From: an uncultured Paraburkholderia sp.
GTDB lineage: Bacteria > Pseudomonadota > Gammaproteobacteria > Burkholderiales > Burkholderiaceae
Assembly (NCBI GenBank): GCA_940746715.1
Contig: CALNWN010000002.1
Location: 372,001-436,000, forward strand
Direction: 5' to 3'
Length of the DNA: 64,000 nt
Position numbers and translations under genes: made by a program. The number at the start of each line of letters is the position of its first letter. Position 1 is the first letter of the stretch. Positions 17,716-27,505 of the stretch are shown piece after piece. Below the pieces are notes generated by a model. That model did no database searches, was not told the origin of the DNA, and worked only from the letters and a program-made list of their open reading frames with translations.

Positions 17716-18649
17716 TTATCGGCACCAGCGCAGCACGAGAGGGTCAAGCCGCCGCGCGATTTTCAGCAAGCCTTCGCGCGTGGCAGGGTGCATCGCCGGC
17801 AAGGGATGACGCACCGCGTCCGAGCGGATCACGCCGTCTTCCTTCATCAACGCCTTGCACGAAGCAAGACCACCCTGGCGGTTCTCATAGTTGATGAGCG
17901 GCAGCCACTGCTGATAGTGCGCGGCGGCGGCTTCGGTGTCGCACGCGGCATAGGCGTCGACGATCAGACGGATGCCGTCTGCGTAACCGCCGCCCGTCAT
18001 CGAACCCGTTGCGCCCGCATCGAGACCGGCCATCAGCGTGATGGCTTCCTCGCCGTCCCACGGCCCGACAATCGCGTCGCCGCCCAACTGGATGAGTTCG
18101 CGCAGCTTGTTCGCCGCTTGCGGCACTTCGATCTTGAAGTACGACACATGTTCGATCTCGCGCGCCATGCGTGCCAGAAACGGCGCGGACAGCGGCGTGC
18201 CGCTGACCGGCGCGTCCTGAATCATGATCGGAATGTCGATCGCATCGGACACCGCGCGATAAAACTCTTCGATGCCGCGCTCGCCGATGCGGATCGTGGC
18301 GCCGTGATAGGGCGGGCATGATCATGACCATCGCGGCCCCGGCCTCCTGCGCAAGGCGGCTGCGTTGCGCGCATTGATGCGAGCTGAAGTGCGTCGTGGT
18401 GACGATCACCGGCACGCGGCCGGCGTCGTGCTCGAGCACGACGTGCATCAGCGTGTTGCGCTCGTCGTCGGAAAGGGCGAACTGTTCGGAGAAGTTCGCC
18501 AGAATGCACAGACCGTTGGAGCCCGCATCGATCATGAAGTCGATGCAGCGCTTTTGGCCTTCCAAGTCCAGTTGGCCGGATTCGTCGAAAATGGTGGGGG
18601 CAACGGGAAACACGCCGCGCATCGCGGCGGCAGGGGTGTTTTGGCTCAT
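17716..18649 (-). pseudogene. DapA-superfamily dehydratase, probably L-2-keto-3-deoxyarabonate dehydratase; 1-bp insertion
   Basis: Cytoplasmic (beta/alpha)8 enzyme. Features I recall from L-2-keto-3-deoxyarabonate dehydratases (oxidative L-arabinose pathway, as in Azospirillum) are present: GVFPVAPTIFDESGQL, DAGSNGLCILANFSEQF, MIQDAPVSGTPLSAPFLARM, Schiff-base Lys in SYFKIEVP, and WDGEEAITLMAG, LVLRW at the end. At about 18318 one extra C in the run around ATGCCCGCCC shifts frame where the protein should read MIMPPYHGATIRIG. Start 18649 (MSQNTPAAAM) diverges from the LysR gene. The substrate assignment is from memory of the family and the lysR neighbour; other 2-keto-3-deoxy acids are possible. 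Confidence 0.75.
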
Positions 18650-18779
18650 GATTCAGGCTCTTTTCAGATGTAATGGGGCAGAGTGAACGTCTCCAGCGCC
18701 GACTATACGGCGCCGCCGCGCGCAAGTATATTGAATTGTTTCCATCTTGTGATCGCTTTTGCGACTCACCGCGGCATTC

Positions 18780-19784
18780 ATGAAAAACACTCTGAACGTT
18801 CTGCTGGGCAAACTGCGCATGAAGCAGCTTCAGTTGCTGATCGCGCTGGACGATCAAAAGTCGCTGCATAAAGCGGCGGGCCTGATGGCGATGACGCAAT
18901 CGGCCGCCAGCAAGGCGTTGCAGGAACTCGAATCGATGTTCGAGGCGCCGCTTTTCGAGCGCTCGAAAAGCGGCATGATTCCGAATCAGCTGGGCCACTG
19001 CGTGATTCGCTATGCGTGCCTCGTCGCGACGGATCTCACGGCACTATGCCAGGACGTGGCCGAAATACGTTCGGGACGCGGCGGGCGCCTCGCGATCGGC
19101 GCGATCATGGGCGCCATTGCGCAATGCGTGATTCCCGCCGTCAACCGGCTGCACGCGGGATATCCGAACCTGTCGATCGAAGTGGTGGAAGACACGAGCG
19201 CGCGCATGCTTGCGCAACTCGACGACGACCGGCTCGATCTCGTGATCGGCCGAGCCGCAGTGGCTGCCGATCCGTCGAAGTACCGGTATCACCCGCTTGC
19301 GGATGAGCCGTTGTCGGTAGTGGTGGGCTACGGCCACCCGCCGTTGCCGAAAAAAGAGGTGGAACTTGCCGATCTCGCCGATCACCGTTGGGTGATGTAC
19401 CCGTCACATATGCCGTTGCACACGCTGCTCGAACGCGAAATGGATCTCGCGGGACTCTCCATGCCGGACAACCCGATATCCACGGCGTCCACTTTCGTGA
19501 TGGTCGCGCTTTTGCAAAGCAGTGCGGATCTCGTGTCGTTGTTGCCGACTGCCATTGCGGACATGTTCATTCGGCAAAAAATGCTGCGACGCGTGCCGGT
19601 GAAACTCAAGTCGCCTTCGCAAACTTTCGGCGTGGTGACGCGCAAGGGCGGCGTGTTGTCGCCGCCGGCCGGGCGGTTCGTGGAATTGCTGCGGCAGCAC
19701 ATGGAGAGCGAGGGTAAGGTGCGCCCGGCGCGGCAGCAGGCGACCCAAAAGAGGAAAGCCGCCACGAAGCGAAAGACTGCCTGA
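18780..19784 (+). CDS. LysR regulator, GbpR/sugar-acid type
   Basis: 334 residues, intact. N-terminal wHTH at residues 10-65 (MKQLQLLIALDDQKSLHKAA, then MTQSAASKALQELE) and a substrate-binding domain (RGGRLAIGAIMGAIAQCVIP, LDLVIGRA, PLSVVVGYGHP). The tail is Lys/Arg rich. LysR proteins of this subgroup control sugar or sugar-acid genes. It is divergent from the keto-deoxy-acid dehydratase with 130 bases between, so it very likely regulates that gene and binds in the AT-rich stretch near 18727-18755. Confidence 0.85.
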   Translation: MKNTLNVLLGKLRMKQLQLLIALDDQKSLHKAAGLMAMTQSAASKALQELESMFEAPLFERSKSGMIPNQLGHCVIRYACLVATDLTALCQDVAEIRSGRGGRLAIGAIMGAIAQCVIPAVNRLHAGYPNLSIEVVEDTSARMLAQLDDDRLDLVIGRAAVAADPSKYRYHPLADEPLSVVVGYGHPPLPKKEVELADLADHRWVMYPSHMPLHTLLEREMDLAGLSMPDNPISTASTFVMVALLQSSADLVSLLPTAIADMFIRQKMLRRVPVKLKSPSQTFGVVTRKGGVLSPPAGRFVELLRQHMESEGKVRPARQQATQKRKAATKRKTA

Positions 19785-19975
19785 ACCCGCGGTTTCTGGA
19801 GCGCATTGCAGGCGTCGAATATCGCACGGTAATTCGCAGTTTGCTATCTCCTCGCGACGAGTGTTGTAGCGGCGACACTGGGGTTTAACCGAACCAAATG
19901 CGTCTTCACGTCCGCGCTACACTGCTTAAAGGGTGTCGGATTTACGAGGTTGGCGCCCGTCCGGGGAGAGCAGTC

Positions 19976-22900
19976 ATGAATCGGCCTTCGGTTCGGTTTC
20001 CGCTTCGCGCCACCAGCACCACGTCGGTGCGCAAGTGGTTCAAATGGACGCTGGTGGCGGCCTTGTTGCTGGGCTTGGCGTGGCTGGTACGGCTGTGTCA
20101 GCTGGAAATGGAAACGTCCCGGCTGCAGGCGCACTATCTGTCCGAACTCACCCGCGACGTCGGCTTTGCGGTGGATGACGGTCCGAGTCATTCCATCCGT
20201 TTTCCGGAAGCCGAAAAAGGCCCTTACGACACGCGCCTCGGTTATGCGCTGCTGCCGTCCATCCAGCAACGCCTCTTGCAACGCGGCTTCGAAATCACAG
20301 CACAGGCGCGCGATTCGGAACGCATGCTCTCCCTTGCCGACAGAAGTCTTTTTCTGCCGTATGCCGAGAAAGACCAGGCCGGCTTGCAACTCTTCGACGG
20401 CACCGGCGCACCGCTTTTCAGCGCGAGCTTTCCGGGCCGCGCTTATGACAGCTTCGAGGCGATTCCGCCTGTCATCGTCAACTCGCTGCTTTTTATCGAA
20501 GACCGTTATCTGCTCGATCCGAGTCAGCCGAACCGCAATCCGGCTATCGACTGGGGACGCTTTAGCCGCGCGCTGATGGATCAGGGCGCGCGCCTATTCA
20601 ATCATTCATCAGGCGACGCCCGGCGGCAGCACGCTCGCCACGCAGATCGAAAAATTCCGCCACTCGGCAGGCGGCCGCACGGCCACGCCGCCGGAAAAGC
20701 TGCGGCAAATCGCGTCGGCTTCGGTGCGAGCCTATTTGAACGGGCCGCAAACCATGCCTGCGCGTCAGCAGATCGTCGTGCATTATCTGAATTCAGTGCC
20801 GCTTGCCGCGCAACCCGGCATCGGCGAGATCAACGGCATGGGCGACGGTCTTGCCGCATGGTACGGCGCGATTTCGCGGACGTGAACCGCATACTTACCG
20901 CACCCTCCAGTGCAGAAAATCGGCCGGAGCAGGGCGAGGCATTCCGCCAGGTGCTCTCGCTGATGATCGCGCAGCGCGCGCCATCGTATTTCCTGCACCG
21001 CGGCTATCCCGAACTGGAGCGGCTGACCGACAGCTATCTGCGCTTGCTCGCGAACGGCGGCGTGATCTCGGTCGGGCTGCGCGATGCGGCGCTTGCCGCG
21101 AACGTGCAGTTGCATCGCACACCGAAACACACGGAAAGCGCCAGCTCATTCGTATCGCGCAAGGCCGTCACGTCGATGCGCTCCAACCTGCTCGCGGCAC
21201 TCGGCATTCCGAGCTTCTACGAACTCGACCGGCTCGATCTGCAAGCCACCGGTACGCTCAATAACGCTGTGCAACAGGCGGTGAGCGAACGGCTTGCCGA
21301 TGCCGCCACGCGCGACGGCGCCAAAGCCGCAGGTCTCGTCGGCTTCGAGATGCTGCGGGCCTCCGACGATCCTTCGAAAATCGCCTACAGCTTCACGCTG
21401 TTCGAGCGGCGCGACGGCGCGAACCTGGTGCGAGTGCAGACAGACAGTGTGAACCAGCCGTTCGACATCAACTCCGGCGCACGACTCAACCTCGGTTCCA
21501 CTGCAAAACTGCGTACAGTAGTGACGTATCTGCAGATCGTGTCCCAACTGCACGACCGTTATGCTGCCCGCAGTGCGGCGGAACTCAAGGCGATCAAGCC
21601 CGATCCGAACGACCAGTTGACGCGCTGGGCGCTCGGCTATCTGTTGCATGCGCAGGACCGTTCGTTGCAAGCCATGCTCGATGCAGCGGTAGAGCGCAAA
21701 TACTCGGCGAATCCGGGCGAGACGTTTTACACGGGCGGCGGCGCGCAGACCTTCAACAACTTCGAATCCGACGACAACAGCCGCATTCTCACCGTGCGCC
21801 GCGCGTTCCAGCATTCGGTGAACCTCGTGTTCGTGCGGCTGATGCGCGACATCGTCCACTATGAGATGGTGCAAACCACCGGGCCTTCGTCGCAATGGCT
21901 GAGCGACCCGGCGATCCGCAAGATGTATCTGACGCGGTTTGCCGATCAGGAAAGCCGCGTCTACATGAATCGCTTCTACACGAAGTATCACGGCAAGACG
22001 CGCGACCAGGTCCTCGCGTTGCTACTGCTGGGCGTGCGCAAATCGCCGCCGAAGGTGGCCACCGTGTTGCGCAGCGTCGCGCCGGACGAGTCGAATACAT
22101 GGTTCAACGCGAAGATGCGCGCGGCGCTGAAAAATACGCCGGCCGCCTCGGTGCTCGACGACGAAGACCTCGCGAACCTCTACACCAAATACGGAATCGA
22201 CCGCTTCAATCTGAATGACCGTGGGTATATCGCGAGCGTGTATCCGCTGGAACTGTGAACGCTTAATTATCTGCGCGAGCATCCGGACGCCACGCTCAGC
22301 GAAATCCAGAACGCGAGCAGCGACGTCCGCCTGCAAAGCTACTCGTGGCTCTTCAAGACGCGCTACCACGCGACGCAGGATCGCCGCATCAAACGCATGG
22401 TCGAATTGCGCGCGTACGAGGCAATCGGCAAATCGTGGCAGGCGCTCGGCTATCCGTTCACGACGCTCACACCTTCGTATGCCGCGGCAATCGGTGCGTC
22501 GGGCGACAGGCCCGCGGCGCTCCCGCAACTGATCGGCCTGATTGCAAACGACGGCAACAAGGTGCCGACCGAAAGCCTCACGCAACTCGACTTCGCGAAA
22601 GACACGCCGTACGAAACGCATTTCCGGCGCGCGGCAGCCGCGCCGCAACAGCAGCTCTCGCCGGAAATCGCGGGAACCGTGAAAGGCATGCTGCACGACG
22701 TGGTGACGGGCGGCACGGCGCGGCGTCTCGCGCAAGGCATGACGTTTCCCGACGGCCGCACGATGGACGTGTACGGCAAGACGGGCACGGGCGATCAGCG
22801 TTTCAACGTATTCGCCAAAGGCGCGCGGCTTATCGAGTCACGCAAGATGAACCGCAGCGGCGACCTTCGTGTTTGCTATCGGTGACCGCTTTTACGGCAC

Positions 22901-23063
22901 GCTGACCGCGTGGGTGCACGAACCGTATGCGGCGCGCTACGAGTTTACGAGCGCGCTTTCGGTGCAATTGCTGAAGTCGATGGCACCCGTGTTGCAGCCG
23001 TTGCTGGAATCTGCGCCTACGAAGACCGCTTCTGTGGCTGCGACTAAAGTCGCTGCGCAATAA
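19976..23063 (+). pseudogene. Bifunctional transglycosylase/transpeptidase-like protein, frameshifts and a nonsense codon
   Basis: Large inner-membrane penicillin-binding-type protein: one N-terminal membrane helix (WTLVAALLLGLAWLVRL), a GT51 glycosyltransferase domain (SLLFIEDRYLLD; GGSTLATQIEKFRH out of frame), and a transpeptidase-like domain (SxxK as GSTAK in LNLGSTAKLRT, KTG in YGKTGTGD). Lesions: frame lost at about 20608 and regained at about 20870, leaving most of the GT51 core out of frame; TGA at 22256-22258 where LEL-W-TLNYLREHP is expected (Trp to stop); frame lost again near 22850 before SATFVFAIGDRFYG. Expected length about 1030 residues. Three independent lesions mean it is dead; peptidoglycan synthesis must rest on other PBPs. 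Confidence 0.8.
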
Positions 23064-23084
23064 GGCGCCGCTGTCCGTTGCGAA

Positions 23085-24049
23085 TCAATAGGCGGGCTCG
23101 GTCGCCGGCTTCAGAAAGAGCTCATGCACCGGTGCAAAGTGCGCATAGAGCGGCAGGATCGCGCCGCCCATCGCGCGCGTCCGCGCCGATTGCACCTTCC
23201 AATAGTTGCGGACGCACCATTCCTTCCCACTCGAACCGGTCGAGCACGCGCTCCGTGCGACGAATGATTTCGCGCACCATTTGCCGGTCGAGTTCCCCGT
23301 CGATCACCACCGCTTCGAGATCGAGCAAGGCGGCCGCGTTGGTGAGCGCGCTGGCAATCGCCGGACATGCGCTGTCGAGCCATTCCTCGGTATGCCGCCA
23401 CATGTCCGGCGCCAACGCGCGATGATCGTGCGCGGCGGCGGGCGGTTTGCCTGCTTCGCTCAGCAGACGTTCCAGCACGAAGCCCGACGCCGCGTGCAGC
23501 AGTTGCCGCGCTGGCTTGCGTGCGCTGCTCTCGCGCAGCGGAATGGAGCCGACTGCGCCCGCGTTATCGTGCGGACCGCCATGCAAGCGGCCGTCGATCA
23601 CGAGTCCGCCGCCGATAAAGGTGCCGACGAACAGATACAGGAAGTTGTAGATGCCGCGGCCCTGGCCCATGACGAGTTCGGCGGCACACGCCGCAGTGGT
23701 GTCCTTTGCGAACTCCACCGGCAGGCCCGTCATGGTCGCGATACGCGAGCGCAGGTCGATTTCGTGCCACGCATCCAGCGCGCCGAGAAAGTCGCGCCAT
23801 CCGCCGAGCCAGAGCGGCGCGGCCACGCCCACGCCCACGCCCACGCCGACCAACTTGCTCGCGTTCTCGCCGAGCGTCTGATTGACACGCGCGAGCCTGC
23901 TTTTCCAGAAGGCCGTCGTCGATCAGACGATCGACGATCATCGACACCGTCTGCATCGACAGACGCGTGAGGCGGCCCACGTCGGCTTTAGGCAGCGGCC
24001 CATGCAAACGGATCGCCTGCAGCACGATGCGTTCGTTGAATTGCCGCAT
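23085..24049 (-). pseudogene. ROK family transcriptional regulator, deletion and frameshifts
   Basis: Expected regulator of the fructose-type ABC operon upstream. The wHTH is intact at the start (RQFNERIVLQAIRLHGPLPK, LSMQTVSMIVDRLIDDGLLE). Soon after, near 23895, about 90 residues are missing and the frame changes; the sugar-kinase-like part resumes as VGVGVGVGVAAPLWLGGWRD with an expanded hexamer repeat, and runs through VEFAKDTTAACAAE and GTFIGGGLVIDGRL. A last shift near 23165 precedes AILPLYAHFAPVHELFL and the stop at 23085. The ROK zinc-binding Cys cluster is not visible. The DNA-binding domain alone might be made. Confidence 0.78.
23823..23846 (-). repeat. Four tandem hexamers (CCACGC) inside the ROK gene
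   Basis: CCACGC repeated four times; on the coding strand it gives alternating Gly-Val (GVGVGVGV) just before the conserved AAPLW. Family members I recall have a single GVGVAAP, so this looks like slippage expansion. Confidence 0.85.
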
Positions 24050-24139
24050 GCCGACCTAGTTGGAGCCGACGGTGCGTTTGAGGAACGGGCGCATGCCGGT
24101 GGTATCCATGGTCGCGTGTCCCTCAGTGGAGTGACTGCA

Positions 24140-24952
24140 TCATGCAATCGCCTTGACGTCGGCTTCTTTTGCACCCGTCATGATCGCAACCGCCTCCGAC
24201 ATGTGCACGTCTTTCGTATTGACGAGCGCGGCGCGCCGGCCGAGGCGCTGAAGATGAATGCGGTCGGCGACCTCGAATACATGCGGCATGTTGTGACTGA
24301 TGAGAATGACCGGCAGTCCCCGGTCGCGCACACGGCGAATCAGTTCGAGCACCATGTTGCCTTCCTTCACGCCGAGCGCGGCGGTCGGCTCGTCGAGAAT
24401 CACGACATGCCGCGCGAACGCCGCGCTACGCGCGACCGCGACCGCGACCGCGACCGCGACGCCCTGACGCTGACCGCCGGAAAGGGTTTCGACGGCCTGG
24501 CGCATCAAGCGAATGCCGATCTGCAGATCCTTCATATGCGCAGTCGCTTCTTCGAGCATGCGGCGTTTGTCGATCATCTTGAAGATCGAGCCGCGCCAGC
24601 CGGGCTTCAGCAATTCACGCGCGAGAAAGAGATTTTCGGCGATGCTCATGGCCGGCGCGCCGCGAGTTCCTGATACACGGTTTCGATGCCTTGCGCGCGC
24701 ATCGAGCGGGCTGCGGAATTTGACGGGCTTACCGTCGAGCAGGATTTCGCCTTCGTCAGGAACGGTCGCGCCTGAAAGCGCCTTGATAAGCGACGATTTG
24801 CCCGCGCCGTTGTCTCCGATCACAGCGAGAATCTCGCCGGGCAGCACCTCGAAGTCGCAGCCGTCGAGTGCGGTTACGTTGCCATAACGTTTGACGAGCC
24901 CACGCGCCTGGAGAACCGGCTGCGGGGCAGAAGCGGAAGTAGTTGTCGACAT
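24140..24952 (-). pseudogene. Sugar ABC transporter ATPase (FrcA-like), Q-loop out of frame and signature helix expanded
   Basis: ATPase subunit of a single-cassette sugar importer; 270 codons with no stop. Walker A GDNGAGKSS, signature LSGGQRQG, Walker B VVILDEP, H-loop LISHNMP. Two abnormalities. Around 24665-24705 two opposite shifts turn the expected QGIETVYQELA (with the Q-loop Gln) into RHRNRVSGTRG. After the signature motif VA is repeated (five VA units where the family has two), adding six residues between LSGGQ and Walker B. Both hit regions essential for ATP hydrolysis and coupling, so I call it non-functional although the frame is open. AGGAG ribosome site before the ATG. Middle gene of the operon binding protein-permease-ATPase-ROK. 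Confidence 0.75.
24431..24460 (-). repeat. Five tandem hexamers (CGCGAC) in the ABC signature helix
   Basis: Perfect CGCGAC x5. On the coding strand GTCGCG x5 encodes Val-Ala x5 right after LSGGQRQG. Two units would give the normal GVAVARSAAF sequence, so three units were gained. Confidence 0.9.
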
Positions 24953-25039
24953 GACGGGCTCCTGTCAGCCTGAGCGGGCGCCTGGTCTCATCCAGAAACG
25001 CTCGTTCGGGCCACATGCAAGATGGTTGCGGTCCAGTGC

Positions 25040-26026
25040 TTAACCGCGGCGATGAGAAAGTTTGTCCGCGGCTACCGCGAGAATCACCAGCATGCCGGTA
25101 ATCAACACCTGGTAGACCGAAGAAACACCGATCAGGGTCAGGCCGTTGCGAAACACGCAGACAATCAGCGCGCCGAGCAGCGTGCCGGAAATCGAACCGC
25201 GTCCGCCGAAAAGACTGGTGCCGCCGAGCACCACCGCCGTGATGCTGTCGAGGTTCTCCGTCTGGCCCGCTTGCGGGTCGCCCACGCCGGTACGCGATAC
25301 CGACAGCAGCGCTGCTATGCCGTAGATGGCGCCCGCCAGCGTGTAGACGGTCAACAGTATTTTCTGCGACGACAAGCCCATCAGCCGCGCAGCCTCGGCG
25401 TTGTTGCCGAGCGCATACAGGTGCCGTCCGGGGACCGTGTCGCGCAACACGAACCATGTGGCCAGATACATCAGCAAGGTGAGAACCGTGCCGTAGGTGA
25501 CATCGGCGGGACCGAGCTTGAAGGTGTTGCCGAAGAACATGATTGCGTCCGGCAGATTCGACACGCTTTCCGCGTTCGAATAGATCTGCGTGAGCGCGAA
25601 CGCAATGTTCAGCGTGCCGAGCGTGACGATGAATGCCGGCAGCTTGATGCGCGTGATTAGCACGCCGTTCAGTACGCCGAATAATGTGCTTGCGCCTATG
25701 CCGCACAGAATCGCGACGACGGGCAGCAGGCCCAGCGTGACGGCGAACTTCGTCACGATGATGGAGCCGAACGCCATCACCATGCCGCACGAAAGATCGA
25801 TGCCGCCTGTCAGCACGATCAGTGTCTGACCGATTGCGATGACCGCGACGACCATCGTCTGCTGAAGGATCAGCGAGAGGTTCTGGAACGAGAGAAACCG
25901 GCTGCTCTGCGAAATGAAAAATGCACAGGCCAGTAGGAGCGCAACGAGCGGCCCGACTTCGGCGAGCGACGGCAGGCGGTCTGAGAAATGGCGCGGATGG
26001 CCCGCGGGCGCGGATGGAGTCGACAT
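25040..26026 (-). CDS. Sugar ABC transporter permease (FrcC/RbsC-like)
   Basis: 328 residues, start 26026 chosen because GAGGA lies 8 bases upstream; the frame extends further without support. Inner-membrane permease of the ribose/fructose type with about nine hydrophobic helices. Typical blocks: QQTMVVAVIAIGQTLIVLTGGIDLS split over TM2-3, RIKLPAFIVTLGT, RHLYALGNNAEAARLMGL (the loop that contacts the ATPase) and TAVVLGGTSLFGGRGS. Intact, while its binding protein and ATPase partners are both damaged, so it should be inert. Confidence 0.85.
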   Translation of the reverse strand: MSTPSAPAGHPRHFSDRLPSLAEVGPLVALLLACAFFISQSSRFLSFQNLSLILQQTMVVAVIAIGQTLIVLTGGIDLSCGMVMAFGSIIVTKFAVTLGLLPVVAILCGIGASTLFGVLNGVLITRIKLPAFIVTLGTLNIAFALTQIYSNAESVSNLPDAIMFFGNTFKLGPADVTYGTVLTLLMYLATWFVLRDTVPGRHLYALGNNAEAARLMGLSSQKILLTVYTLAGAIYGIAALLSVSRTGVGDPQAGQTENLDSITAVVLGGTSLFGGRGSISGTLLGALIVCVFRNGLTLIGVSSVYQVLITGMLVILAVAADKLSHRRG

Positions 26027-26113
26027 GATGGATGTCCTCGAGACAGGAGCGTGGCCTTTGCCACGCGGCGAAACGTGCGGCGGCCTGGCGCGCGGGCCGC
26101 CGTGCAATGCGCG

Positions 26114-27108
26114 TTACTTGTTGCGCCAGCAGTTATCGAGGCCGAACTTCGTGTCCTTGCTGTCGATGCCGGACATCGGTTTGTCCGTGATCAGCGTCAC
26201 GCCCGTGTCCTGGTAGCCCGACACCTTCTTGCCGGTCTTCGCGTAATCGACGCCGGCCGTCACGCCGAGCGAGGCCATCTTCAACGGATACTGCTGCGAG
26301 GTTGCCGCAATCGAACCGGCCTTCACGTTGCGCACGCCTTCACAGCCGCCGTCGATCGAGACACATCACACGCCCTTGTCCTTGCCGGCCGCTTTGAGCG
26401 CGCGATACGCGCCCGCAGCCGCCGGTTCGTTGATCGTATAGACGACGTTGATGTCCGGTGCCTTCTGCAGGCAGTTTTCCATCGCCGTCTGGCCCTTTGA
26501 CTGATCGCCGCGCGTGTCCTGGCTGCAGACGATGGACGGGTCGCCTTCCTTCACGCCGAAGCCTTCGAGGAAGCCGTTATGGCGCAGCACGCCGACCGAA
26601 ACGCCCGGCGCGAGGTCGAGCGTGGCAATCTTTGCAGGCTTGCCGTTCAGCGCGGCCTTCGCGTATTTGCCGATCAGCACGCCGGCCTTGAAGTTGTCGG
26701 TAGCGTCTTGCGGATCCGTCGGCGTGTCGAGCGCGACGACCATCACGCCGGCGGCGCGCGCTTTCTTGATGCTCGGCACGATCGCCTTCGTATCGCTCGG
26801 CGTGATCAGAATCGCTTTTGCGCCCGCCGTCATCATGTTTTCGATCGCGGTGACCTGGCTCGCGTTATCGCGTTATCGCCGTCGAAGCGGCCCGCAGCGG
26901 TCATCAGCTTCGCGCCGTCTTTCGACGCGGCGGCTTCGGCGCCTTGCTTCATCTTCACGAAGAACGGGTTGGTGTCGGTCTTCGTGATGAGGCCGACGAC
27001 CGGCTGGTCGGCTGCCTGGCTCGCGCTCGCACACCAGAGCGCCGAGGCCGCGACGCACAGTGAGACGATCTTCCTGGCGACAGGAACCCTGCGGGAATTC
27101 AGATTCAT
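26114..27108 (-). pseudogene. Periplasmic sugar-binding protein (FrcB-like), duplication frameshift and nonsense codon
   Basis: Signal peptide ([20 protein letters not shown], cleavage near AQAA-like SQA-AD), then the binding fold: [47 protein letters not shown]. Lesion 1: an 8-base tandem duplication at 26863-26878 breaks the frame after GRFDGDNA, where [11 protein letters not shown] should follow. Lesion 2: TGA at 26366-26368 after KDKGV, in front of VSIDGGCEGVR. The C-terminal part (MASLGVTAGVDYAKTG) is otherwise in frame. First gene of the operon; ROK-type regulator at the distal end. Confidence 0.85.
26863..26878 (-). repeat. 8-bp tandem duplication (CGTTATCG x2)
   Basis: Two abutting copies of CGTTATCG. 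Removing one copy restores the binding-protein frame exactly (GDNASQVTA), which shows the copy is the recent mutation. Confidence 0.9.
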
Positions 27109-27505
27109 GGGACGCTCCTCCGATTATTGGCAATGACGTTTTTGAACTGCTGGGCGGTTGTACACGCGAACGCTGCGCAGGCGCAACCTAGATTGCGGCT
27201 GACTCGAACAGATGACGCGAGATCGAAGAACACTGCCTAAATCACTTTGGTTAATTTAGTAAAGCAGGCGCGACACAGCACGTCAAGGAAACTCGTCGGC
27301 GAGCTTGTGAGTGCAGCGAACCATGCGCGAGTGCGTAAAGCCTTATGGAGCAAGGCTGTCAGCCACTAGTGCAATGCAGCGCGCGGCACCGTGGATTGGG
27401 GAAAGTCCTGGCGGCGGTGAAAGTCATGTGAAAGGCAAACGGCATACGTTGGCCCGCCAAATCACACCTTCGGGCGGCCCTTGAAATCGGGCAGTGCGCC
27501 GAGCC
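27109..27505. other. Intergenic region upstream of the fructose-type operon
   Basis: About 400 bases between the binding-protein start (minus) and the end of the lacI-type gene (minus). The part next to 27109 holds the operon promoter and a candidate operator (separate entry). The stretch 27290-27500 shows nothing I can support. Confidence 0.5.
27245..27264. promoter_or_regulatory. Candidate ROK operator
   Basis: CTTTGGTTAATTTAGTAAAG is an AT-rich imperfect inverted repeat (7 of 10 arm positions match) about 140 bases upstream of the binding-protein start. ROK/XylR-type operators commonly have this TTTAGTnAA-like look. Weak evidence; no second copy seen. Confidence 0.3.

Noticed and set aside
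16212..17747. FAD oxidase frame as a 511-residue protein
   Set aside because: The N-terminal 30 codons precede the family start and the C-terminal part is an out-of-frame extension; the true end is in another frame at 16367.
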